Shown: positions 9,673 to 18,057 of the stretch, in pieces
How the letters are laid out: the number at the start of each line of letters is the position of its first letter
Numbering within the stretch: the stretch's first letter is position 1
DNA from: Splendidivirga corallicola
Lineage (GTDB): Bacteria; Bacteroidota; Bacteroidia; Cytophagales; Cyclobacteriaceae
DNA length: 64,000 nt
Assembly: GCA_030442035.1 (NCBI GenBank)
Contig: JAUJEA010000002.1
Span: forward strand, 186,001-250,000
Reading direction: 5' to 3'
Notes under the pieces: model-generated
Database searches by the model: none
Told to the model about the DNA's origin: nothing
Seen by the model: the letters and a program-made list of their open reading frames with translations, nothing else
Translations under genes and position numbers: made by a program

Positions 9673-12315
9673 TTATTCATCTTTTAAACATTCTGTAGGA
9701 TTAACATTGGCCGCCCTCATGGTTTGCATCCCCACTGTTAGCCATGCGATGATGATAACCAGTAAACCAGCACTGACATAAAACGACCATTCAGGATTGA
9801 TCCGAAAGGCAAAATCTTCCAGCCATCGAGCAGTGATAAAATAGCCAATGGGTAATGAAATGGCTACAGCTATTAAAACTATTTTTGTGAAATCTACTGT
9901 TAAAAGGTAAATGATTTTAAAGCTATCAGCTCCAAGAACTTTCCGTATACCTACCTCTTTTATCCGCCTTTGCACTGTGAAAGTTGCAAAACCAAATAAT
10001 CCCAGACAGGATATAAAAATCGCAATTCCTGCTGCATACCTGGATAAGATGCCTACCCGTATCTCCTGATCGTATAGTTGCTGATAATTATCATCCAAAA
10101 ATTTAAATTCAAAGGGCATGCCAGCAGTAAAGTAGTCCTGATATACTTGCTTTACACGATCAATAGTAGCTGATTCATTTCCCATTTCAATCCGGACCAT
10201 GATATTGGAGGCAAGCACATTGACATCAAGTTTGATGAAGACAGGCATTATTTCTTCATAAAATGAGTCTATATGAAAGTCTTTAGTAACTCCAATAATT
10301 TCGCGTTCTTCTCCCCATAAATCAATGACTTTACCAACAGGATCTTCATACCCTATTGTCTTGACGGCTGCTTCGTTGAGAATGATCCTGGTATGATCTG
10401 TTCTATGGTCCCTGGAATAAACACGTCCTTCTTTCATTTCAATGCCCAAAGTTTCAATAAAGTCGTAACCGCCCGAAATCTGAGCAAAACGAATGTTTAC
10501 ATCGGGATCTTTCCCAGGCCAGGAAACCCCTCTTGTCGTACCATAGTCTCCAACCATGTTATGCCAGTAGTTCGTAGCACCAGCCACTCCCGGAACATTT
10601 TTCAATATTTGAAGGAATTTTTCAATTTCTTCCCCGTTCAGATCAGCTTCCTCATTACCTTGGATACGCTCAACTTCTCGCACACCTGCAGTGAACCAGA
10701 TGATATTATCTTTGTTATAGCCAAGGTTTTTTGATTGAATAAATTCGACTTGTTTGTAAATGACGATAACCGATACAATGAGAATGACAGATATTGCGAA
10801 TTGGAAGATGACAAGTCCCTTACGAATTAATTGGCCACCTGCTCCTTTGCTATTTTTCGCTTTTAACGCCCGGGCAGGATTAAAGCCGGAAAGATATAAT
10901 GCAGGATAAATACCAGATATGGCACCAGTGAGCAAGGTGATTATTAATATCGATGAAATAAGTACAGGATCATAAGTCAGCACGATATATTTTCCTGTGA
11001 TCGTTTCGAATTGGGGCAAGAAAAATAAGACCATGCCAATAGATAAGATCAGGGATATAAATGCCATGATCACAGATTCCGTAATGTATTGTATGATCAG
11101 ATTATTCCTGCCGGCACCTATTGCTTTCTTCAACCCCACCTCTTTCATCCTGGTGGATGCTCTGGCCGTTGACATGTTTATAAAATTGACACAAGCGATA
11201 ACGAGTATAAATGCGGCAATAATGGAGAACAACTGTACATATACTATTCTACCCCCGGATGGTATGCCATTTTCATAATGACCATGCAAGTATCTTTCTG
11301 AGAAAAACTGGGCTAATAAAGTCTGTTCGGTAAATTCTTTCTTGGTTTCCAGGAAATGCTTAATCCGGTCTTTGAATTGATCAACATTTGCATTGGAATT
11401 TAAGATGATATAAGTGTAGATATCTTCATTTTCCCAACCTTCATATTTGTTATTTGCTTCAAGAAAAACTTTATAATTGAAAACAGCATCGAACTGAATC
11501 GTAGAATTATGGGTTGGAGCTTTAAAAACACCCGTCACATTGTAAACGCCTCCATACTCATTATGCATCCATTCTACGGATCGGCCAATGGCTTCTTTGG
11601 TATTAAACAATTTCTCAGCCAACTCTTCCGAAATAACAATTGAATTATTATCTGTCAACACTTGATCTTTATTTCCCAATATCAAATCAAAAGAGAAAAC
11701 CTTGAAATAATCCTCACTTACAAATTGATTTCGTGATGTAAAAAAACGCTCACCACCATTAGAAAGAATGAATTTTTCCCCTTCAAACCATTCATACGGT
11801 ACGACAGATACAGCATGTTCAACCTCGGGTATTTCTTCTGCTAATGCCTTAGCCAAGGGCCCCTGTGTATATGGTTCGGATTTGATTCCATTTGATGTGG
11901 GTTCATTTAGCAATATCAACATCAGACGGTCGTCTTTTTCGTGAAATTTATCAACCTGCAGTTCACTATGCACCCAAAGGTATATCAGTAAAGTGCATGT
12001 GAGTCCTATAGAAAGGCTTAACAAATTGATGATAAATGGGGTTTTCTGGCGTTTGAAATTCCGGTAGGTAAGCACAAAGTTGTGTCGGAACATGGCAATT
12101 GAATTAGGATTTGAACTTGTTTTAAACACTTTGATAAACTCGGGCCTGAAATACTTGATGACATTAAAGGCAAATTTCAACCTGGCTTTGGTTGGTGACT
12201 GTTCGTATTGCTTTTCAAATACTTCAGTCAGGTCTCCTTCGATCTCTTCAATATAGTCTTCCCGGCAAAACCAACGCAGGAACTTTAAAGCATTTTTTGG
12301 CGGACGCGTTTTCAT
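9673..12315 (-). CDS. FtsX/MacB-type ABC permease with prefix domain (first permease of second operon)
   Basis: A protein of 880 residues. The prefix domain begins MKTRPPKNALKFLRWFC, so it is related to but less like those of its three downstream paralogues. TM1, periplasmic domain, FtsX half with KEVGLKKAIGA, second periplasmic domain and FtsX half with KEVGIRKVLGA follow, ending NPTECLKDE. Its ATG shares one base with the stop of the PadR gene (TAATG), which implies translational coupling to that regulator. It is the most divergent member of the four-permease run and so may be the oldest copy (inference). Confidence 0.9.
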   Translation of the reverse strand: MKTRPPKNALKFLRWFCREDYIEEIEGDLTEVFEKQYEQSPTKARLKFAFNVIKYFRPEFIKVFKTSSNPNSIAMFRHNFVLTYRNFKRQKTPFIINLLSLSIGLTCTLLIYLWVHSELQVDKFHEKDDRLMLILLNEPTSNGIKSEPYTQGPLAKALAEEIPEVEHAVSVVPYEWFEGEKFILSNGGERFFTSRNQFVSEDYFKVFSFDLILGNKDQVLTDNNSIVISEELAEKLFNTKEAIGRSVEWMHNEYGGVYNVTGVFKAPTHNSTIQFDAVFNYKVFLEANNKYEGWENEDIYTYIILNSNANVDQFKDRIKHFLETKKEFTEQTLLAQFFSERYLHGHYENGIPSGGRIVYVQLFSIIAAFILVIACVNFINMSTARASTRMKEVGLKKAIGAGRNNLIIQYITESVIMAFISLILSIGMVLFFLPQFETITGKYIVLTYDPVLISSILIITLLTGAISGIYPALYLSGFNPARALKAKNSKGAGGQLIRKGLVIFQFAISVILIVSVIVIYKQVEFIQSKNLGYNKDNIIWFTAGVREVERIQGNEEADLNGEEIEKFLQILKNVPGVAGATNYWHNMVGDYGTTRGVSWPGKDPDVNIRFAQISGGYDFIETLGIEMKEGRVYSRDHRTDHTRIILNEAAVKTIGYEDPVGKVIDLWGEEREIIGVTKDFHIDSFYEEIMPVFIKLDVNVLASNIMVRIEMGNESATIDRVKQVYQDYFTAGMPFEFKFLDDNYQQLYDQEIRVGILSRYAAGIAIFISCLGLFGFATFTVQRRIKEVGIRKVLGADSFKIIYLLTVDFTKIVLIAVAISLPIGYFITARWLEDFAFRINPEWSFYVSAGLLVIIIAWLTVGMQTMRAANVNPTECLKDE

Positions 12316-12641
12316 TAGCTAAATGAGATCTTCGGAATTTGTTGATAAATACTCGTCCGTAAAGCGTATTGGTTGTCCAGCACTCTTTTACCTAAAGCGG
12401 TAATCGCATAGAACTTCTTCCTTCTTCCTCCCCTTTCATTGGTAATACCTCCAAATCTGGATTTAACAAATCCTTTGTTTTCCATGCGTTTTAAAGCCAC
12501 ATGAATCGCACTGATGTTGATCTTTTTACCCAGTTTTTCTTCCAGGTTCTCAAGAATTAAAACACCATAGGCTTCATCGTGATGTGCAGCTACCATAAGC
12601 AGCACTAATTCTTCAAATTCTCCCAGGGAATGTTCTATCAT
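12315..12641 (-). CDS. PadR-family transcriptional regulator (second permease operon)
   Basis: A 108-residue PadR protein: N-terminal helix LGEFEELVLLMVAA, recognition region INISAIHVALKRMENKGFV, and basic wing NERGGRRKKFY. It opens the operon of four permeases (9673, 7048, 4456, 1849) with a TAATG stop-start overlap. A 15 bp perfect inverted repeat flanks a TATATTTG -7 element just upstream, so it probably represses its own operon (inference). The inducing signal is not visible; PadR ligands range from phenolic acids to drugs and peptides. Confidence 0.93.
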   Translation of the reverse strand: MIEHSLGEFEELVLLMVAAHHDEAYGVLILENLEEKLGKKINISAIHVALKRMENKGFVKSRFGGITNERGGRRKKFYAITALGKRVLDNQYALRTSIYQQIPKISFS

Positions 12642-12649
12642 AGTTCAAG

Positions 12650-12705
12650 TATTTACTTAACAAATATAAAGATAATATATTAATTTTACTTTTGTTAAGT
12701 AAATA
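12650..12705 (-). promoter_or_regulatory. Operator/promoter of second padR: 15 bp inverted repeat around a -7 element
   Basis: TATTTACTTAACAAA (12650-12664) is matched perfectly by its reverse complement at 12691-12705, with arm starts 41 bp apart. Read towards padR, TATATTTG (12661-12668) overlaps the inner edge of the proximal arm and ends about 20 bp before the ATG. This exact TAnnTTTG match, framed by the arms, is a strong candidate for an autoregulated promoter. No clear -33 TTTG was seen. Confidence 0.72.
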
Positions 12706-12770
12706 AATATTTTTTTTCGAAAAGGTGAATGCCCTGGAAGTTTTGAGTGATTCAGATCAGGACCAGAGGA

Positions 12771-15374
12771 TTATTCATCCTTCAAACATATCACGGGATT
12801 CAAACGTGCTGCTTTGATGGTTTGGATACTCACTGTTAACCAGGCGATGATCAGCGCCAGAGCACCAGCACCAATAAAAAACCACCATTCCAGGTCAATA
12901 CGATGAGCAAAAGCTTCCAGCCAATTTTTTGCTAAAAGGTATGCGACGGGTAAGGCAATGCTGATGGCAATGAACACAATTTTGGTGAAATCATTGGATA
13001 AAAGGGTAATAATGCTAAGCTCACCTGCTCCCATCACTTTTCTAACACCAATCTCTTTCAACCGTCTTTCAGCAGTGAACGCAGCCAGGCCAAATAATCC
13101 CAGACAGGAGATAATAATGGCAATACCAGCAAAATAACGTGACAAGATGGAAACCCTTTGTTCCGATGCATATAACCTTTGAAAAGCTTCATCCAGGAAT
13201 TGATAATCGAGTGCCATTCCCTGGCTTTTCTTTTGATAAAGGTCCTGAATTTCAGCGATGGTTTCGATTGCTGTTCCTGCTTTGATTTTTATCAGTATGT
13301 TCATGGATTTGTCGCCTAATCTAAAGAAACAAGGTTTTACACTTTCATAAAGTGATTCAAAGTGGAAATCCTTAACCACACCAATAATTTGTCTTTCTCT
13401 ACCCCAAAGCTTAACACTTTGACCAACCGGATCAATCAATCCCATACTTTTGACGGCTGCCTCATTAAATATGATTTTAGAATCTTCTGTGCTAAAATTT
13501 CTGGAAAATGTACGGCCCGAGGCTACTTCTATTCCCATTGTCTCAAAGAAATCAAAATCCACTACAAGATCTGTGAATTTTACTTCTTCCCCTGCCAATT
13601 GTCCTTCCCAGGTAATTCCTGCAGTACTATTGTGGTCATTCACTGTCAAATTGCCTTTCATCGCAGATGCGTTTATGACACCTCTAACAGTGCTTACTTC
13701 ATTTAAGAATGTTTCAAGCTCTCCACTATTCCAACTATCAGCATTGAAATAGACAACATTGTCTTTTTCATAACCCAGGTTCTTGGATTGTATAAACGCC
13801 ATCTGATTAGATACCACCAGCACCAATATAATTAAAATCACTGAGGCGGTAAACTGAAATACTACAAGCCCCTTCCGTACCCATAGCGAAGCACTTGAAG
13901 TACTTGCATTGCCTTTCAAAATCTTGATCGGATGGAAACCGGACAGATGCAAGGCGGGATAACTTCCGGCCAATAGACCCGTAACCAACGTAATGCAACA
14001 TAGCGACAAAAGAAGTGAACTGTCCAAACCTAATGCCAGTTGTTTTCCTGTGATCTGATTGAACTGAGGCAGTAAGAACTGTACAATCAGTAATGCTGCA
14101 ATCAAGGACAAAAAAGCCATGATCAACGATTCTCCGAGATACTGAACAGCCAAAGTGGATCTTTTGGCACCAATTGATTTTTTAATCCCAATTTCCTTGA
14201 ATCTCCTGGAAGCTCTGGCTGTTGAGAGGTTCATGAAATTGATACAGGCAATCAGCAAAATAAATATAGCAATGACCGAAAAGAGGATGACATAAGCAAT
14301 TCTCCCTCCTGTATTGACACCATTTTCATAATTTCCATATAAATGCTGATCAGAATATTTTCTTAAAAACAATGATCCTTCTGCGTTCGGATCATGGGTT
14401 TTAGTAAGATCGGCCACCTTGTTTGAAAGGACTTCAGCCCTGGCATCATCTCTTAAAATGATATAGGTACAAGGATCATTGTATGACCAATTTTGCAATT
14501 CCAGGTGCTTGCTTGTATACAATTCATAATTAAATACCATATCAAATTGTATGCTTGAATTAGCCGGTATTTTTTCAAAAACACCAGAGATAGCATAGTC
14601 ACCGGCGAACTCCCCTTGCTCCCATGTGATCGTTTTTCCTACAATGTTCTCCGTAGTGCGAAACAAATTGAGTGCTAACTCATCCGATATGACCACGCTG
14701 TTTTTGTCATGCAATACCTGATCACGATCCCCATGGATCAGCCGATAGGAAAACACATTAAAGTAATCTTTGCCTGCATATTTTGCCCTTGCCTTTAACC
14801 GTTTGTTGTCAATGGCAACTACACTATTAAAAGTATATGATGCCGGAGGGTAAACTGGTACCGCATATTCCACTTCAGGCATTTCATCCATGAGTGTTTT
14901 GGCCAAGGGGGCTGGCGTCCATTCAATTGTATTGATCCCGAAGCTGGATTCAAAATTTTGCATGACCTGGTATAAACGGTCATCCTTCTCGTGAAACTTG
15001 TCCACAGTCAATTCATCATTGACCCACAGATAAATCAGTAAAGCACAAACCAAACCGGTAGACAAACCGATCATATTAATGAAAAATGAGGCTTTGTATC
15101 GTTTGAAGCCACGAAAAGTGATTAAAAAGTTGTGTCGGATCATGAATATATAATTTGAGTTAATTGACCTTGATTTTCTTATCGCAAAAGGACGGAGATA
15201 GCTAATTACCTGATACCAGTAATTAAGCCTGGCTCTGTAAGCTGACTTTTTTTCGAATGTTTGATAGAACTTCTCATCCAGATCACCCAATACCTCTTCA
15301 GCCAGGTCATTCCGAATGAACCAAAGTAAGAAGCGCTCCGCCAGTTTGGGTGGTATGGGTTTATGATCATTCAT
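12771..15374 (-). CDS. FtsX/MacB-type ABC permease, mosaic (third-operon prefix on second-operon body)
   Basis: A protein of 867 residues. Residues 1-74 (ERFLLWFIRNDLAEEVLGDL, then DEKFYQ and KSRSINSN) match the prefix of the 15412 and 18058 permeases. From about residue 77 (MIRHNFLITFRGFKRYK, GLSTGL, KFHEKDDRLYQVMQNF) it matches the permeases at 1849-12315 instead. FtsX motifs are KEIGIKKSIGA and KEIGVRKVMGA; the tail NPVICLKDE is also of the second type. It is the last gene of the padR3 operon, 37 bp behind the 15412 gene. The prefix therefore tracks the operon while the body tracks another subfamily, which points to recombination at the prefix/permease boundary. No ATPase is nearby. Confidence 0.9.
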   Translation of the reverse strand: MNDHKPIPPKLAERFLLWFIRNDLAEEVLGDLDEKFYQTFEKKSAYRARLNYWYQVISYLRPFAIRKSRSINSNYIFMIRHNFLITFRGFKRYKASFFINMIGLSTGLVCALLIYLWVNDELTVDKFHEKDDRLYQVMQNFESSFGINTIEWTPAPLAKTLMDEMPEVEYAVPVYPPASYTFNSVVAIDNKRLKARAKYAGKDYFNVFSYRLIHGDRDQVLHDKNSVVISDELALNLFRTTENIVGKTITWEQGEFAGDYAISGVFEKIPANSSIQFDMVFNYELYTSKHLELQNWSYNDPCTYIILRDDARAEVLSNKVADLTKTHDPNAEGSLFLRKYSDQHLYGNYENGVNTGGRIAYVILFSVIAIFILLIACINFMNLSTARASRRFKEIGIKKSIGAKRSTLAVQYLGESLIMAFLSLIAALLIVQFLLPQFNQITGKQLALGLDSSLLLSLCCITLVTGLLAGSYPALHLSGFHPIKILKGNASTSSASLWVRKGLVVFQFTASVILIILVLVVSNQMAFIQSKNLGYEKDNVVYFNADSWNSGELETFLNEVSTVRGVINASAMKGNLTVNDHNSTAGITWEGQLAGEEVKFTDLVVDFDFFETMGIEVASGRTFSRNFSTEDSKIIFNEAAVKSMGLIDPVGQSVKLWGRERQIIGVVKDFHFESLYESVKPCFFRLGDKSMNILIKIKAGTAIETIAEIQDLYQKKSQGMALDYQFLDEAFQRLYASEQRVSILSRYFAGIAIIISCLGLFGLAAFTAERRLKEIGVRKVMGAGELSIITLLSNDFTKIVFIAISIALPVAYLLAKNWLEAFAHRIDLEWWFFIGAGALALIIAWLTVSIQTIKAARLNPVICLKDE

Positions 15375-15411
15375 TTAAAGGGTCTCATGGATCTTTATTG
15401 AATTTTCTAAG

Positions 15412-18036
15412 TTACTCGTTCCGCAATGAATTAACCGGATTGGCGGTGGCCGATTTGACTGCCTGGAAGCTTACAGTCAGCAATGCAATAACCAAAGCCC
15501 CACTTCCGGCAAGGATGAAAATCCACCAGGAAATTTCCATGCGATAGTCATATTTCTGTAACCAGTTGTTTAGTAGATAAAATGCAATAGGACCAGCCAA
15601 CAAACAAGAGACTATTACCAATGTCACAAAATCCTGGGTCAACAGACGCCATATACCAGTCACGGAAGCACCAAGAACCTTCCGTATCCCGATTTCCTTC
15701 GTTCGTTGCTCAGCGACGTAAGAGACCAGACCCAACAAGCCAAGACAGCTGATAAAAATAGCCAATACGGCAAGAAAACCAGCCAAACTGCCAATACGCT
15801 CTTCTTCCTGGAATTTTGCGTTATACAACTCATCCACAAACTGATAATCAAAGGGAGCGGAGAGTACAATACGATTAAATGCTGCTTCTATTTTAGGGAG
15901 TGCTTCACTCAGACTTGCCTGGGGATTTACTCTAATGAATAACCAACGTAGGTCCCTTTCAGAAGGAAAGATAATAGATGGACGCACCGGTTTAAACGGC
16001 GATCCTTTCACCATGTCCTTCACCACACCCAGAATAGTGAAACTAGCAGGTTCTTGCCAACTGGGATTCCAATGAATCGTTTTTCCTATCGGATCGTCCA
16101 ACTGCATTAACTTCAAAGCGGATTCCGTGATCACGATACCGGATAAATCACTTTGTAAATCCCTGGAAAAATCCCTTCCCTGAACAAATTCCCAACCAAC
16201 CGTCTTTCCATATTCATGGGTTACATATATGGTATTAAAAGAAGGATCGAAGGAAGGATCTTTGCCTTCCCATTCAAAACCGCCATTGTTGCCCAGAGTA
16301 TTGGTTAAGGGGTAGTTTGCTTCCGCCATTTCTTTGACCACCCCTGTCTTTTTAAGTTCTGTTCGTAAAGTCTGGTATTTTCCCCAATACTCCGGGGATC
16401 TGGGTCGAAACATAATCAGTCCTTCTTTTGAATATCCCACCGGTCTGTTTTTTACATATTCGATTTGCTGCTGAATGATGATGGTGCCAGTTATCAGTGC
16501 AATGGAAATCGTGAATTGAAAAACAACCAATATTCTGCGTGGTGTAGCTGCTGAACGACCTACAGCCATACCACTTTTGAGTACTTTGACAGGTTTGAAT
16601 GAAGATAAATAAAAGGCAGGATAACTACCGGCCAAGAGCGCAGTAACAATGATAAAACCTATTCCACACAACCAGAACCATGGATTAGTCCATAACATAT
16701 TCATATCCTTCCCTGCCAGATCATTGAACCAGGGCAGAATGATATAAACAAAAAACAGCGCCAACACAAAAGATAACATGGCCACCATGAACGATTCGCT
16801 CAAAAATTGTGTAATAAGCTGCTTTCTCAAGGATCCTACGCTCTTGCGGATACCTACTTCTTTAGATCGTTTTTCCGAACGGGCCGTACTCAAATTCATA
16901 AAATTGATACAAGCCAGCAGTAGCACAAAAACACCAATAATACCATAGAACCAAACAAATTTCAGCCTATCACTCATCCCGGCTGTACCATTTTCAAAGG
17001 CTGAATAAAGGTGCCATTTGGGCATTGGATGCAGGAAAAGTTCGGGTTGGGCGTTGTTGGTTCCTCTTGGAATATGGTCAAGCATGGCATCTGTTATAAC
17101 CGATGATACTTCCTTCGGATCAGATTCAGGATTGAGTTGTGCATAAATGTACATGTGCTGATTAGTCCAGACATCGTCATATGACCAACCCTCCAAGAAC
17201 CTTTTAAGAGGAGCAAAATAGGTAGCATCTTTGAGTTCTGAATTTAACGGAAGATCCTCATATACCCCGGTGACTTTCAGATCCCATCGAGCGTCCATTT
17301 TCACCACCTTGTTTAAAGGATCGGTATCACCAAATAGCTTGTCAGCTACTGATTTGGACAACAAAATAGAATTCATATCACTCAGGCCATCCCGGGTACC
17401 ATAGATCATATTAAGACCGAACATCTCAGGTCCATCGGGTTCCATAAAATATCCAGCTTGAGTAAACATTTTATCCTCATTGGCAATCACCCTTTCTTCA
17501 ATACGAGCCCTAACCATTACCACGTGCTTGAAATGATTTCCATATTCATCACGAAACAGCGGGCCCAGGCCTCTTACGAGGGAAGGACTGGTGAATTTCT
17601 TACCGCGATGAGCGTCATTTCTTAAAACCTTGACAATATGCTCATAGTTTTCATGATACTTATTGTATGACAACTCATCATGGAGCCAGAGGCCAATAAG
17701 CATGGCGACTGCGAGGCCTATGGCAAGACCTCCGATATTGATGAAAGAATATCCTTTGTTTTTGTATAGGTTACGATAACCTATTTTAAAGTAGTTTCGA
17801 AACATAGCGTAATGATTTGAGTTAATTGACCTTGATTTAGTTATAGCAAAAGGACGGAGGTAGTTGATTACCTGGTACCAGTAATTGAGTTTGGCTTTGA
17901 AGACTGATTTTTCTTCTAATGTTTGGTAGAACTTCTCATCCAGATCACCTAACACTTCTTCTACGAGATCTCTTCGAAGGAACCATAAAAGGAAGCGTTC
18001 GGCTCGCTTGGGTGGTGTATGTTTATTTGATTTCAC
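15412..18036 (-). CDS. FtsX/MacB-type ABC permease with prefix domain (third permease operon)
   Basis: A protein of 874 residues starting with GTG. The prefix (ERFLLWFLRRDLVEEVLGDL) is followed by TM1 (INIGGLAIGLAVAMLIGLWL), the periplasmic domain, FtsX half with KEVGIRKSVGS, second periplasmic domain and FtsX half with KEIGIRKVLGA, ending NPVNSLRNE. The body belongs to a different subfamily from the second-operon permeases. It lies 21 bp after the 18058 gene. The orphan-permease architecture makes transport or envelope sensing likely, but the substrate is unknown. Confidence 0.9.
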   Translation of the reverse strand: MKSNKHTPPKRAERFLLWFLRRDLVEEVLGDLDEKFYQTLEEKSVFKAKLNYWYQVINYLRPFAITKSRSINSNHYAMFRNYFKIGYRNLYKNKGYSFINIGGLAIGLAVAMLIGLWLHDELSYNKYHENYEHIVKVLRNDAHRGKKFTSPSLVRGLGPLFRDEYGNHFKHVVMVRARIEERVIANEDKMFTQAGYFMEPDGPEMFGLNMIYGTRDGLSDMNSILLSKSVADKLFGDTDPLNKVVKMDARWDLKVTGVYEDLPLNSELKDATYFAPLKRFLEGWSYDDVWTNQHMYIYAQLNPESDPKEVSSVITDAMLDHIPRGTNNAQPELFLHPMPKWHLYSAFENGTAGMSDRLKFVWFYGIIGVFVLLLACINFMNLSTARSEKRSKEVGIRKSVGSLRKQLITQFLSESFMVAMLSFVLALFFVYIILPWFNDLAGKDMNMLWTNPWFWLCGIGFIIVTALLAGSYPAFYLSSFKPVKVLKSGMAVGRSAATPRRILVVFQFTISIALITGTIIIQQQIEYVKNRPVGYSKEGLIMFRPRSPEYWGKYQTLRTELKKTGVVKEMAEANYPLTNTLGNNGGFEWEGKDPSFDPSFNTIYVTHEYGKTVGWEFVQGRDFSRDLQSDLSGIVITESALKLMQLDDPIGKTIHWNPSWQEPASFTILGVVKDMVKGSPFKPVRPSIIFPSERDLRWLFIRVNPQASLSEALPKIEAAFNRIVLSAPFDYQFVDELYNAKFQEEERIGSLAGFLAVLAIFISCLGLLGLVSYVAEQRTKEIGIRKVLGASVTGIWRLLTQDFVTLVIVSCLLAGPIAFYLLNNWLQKYDYRMEISWWIFILAGSGALVIALLTVSFQAVKSATANPVNSLRNE

Positions 18037-18057
18037 TTTTTAACTATTGTTCCTTCA

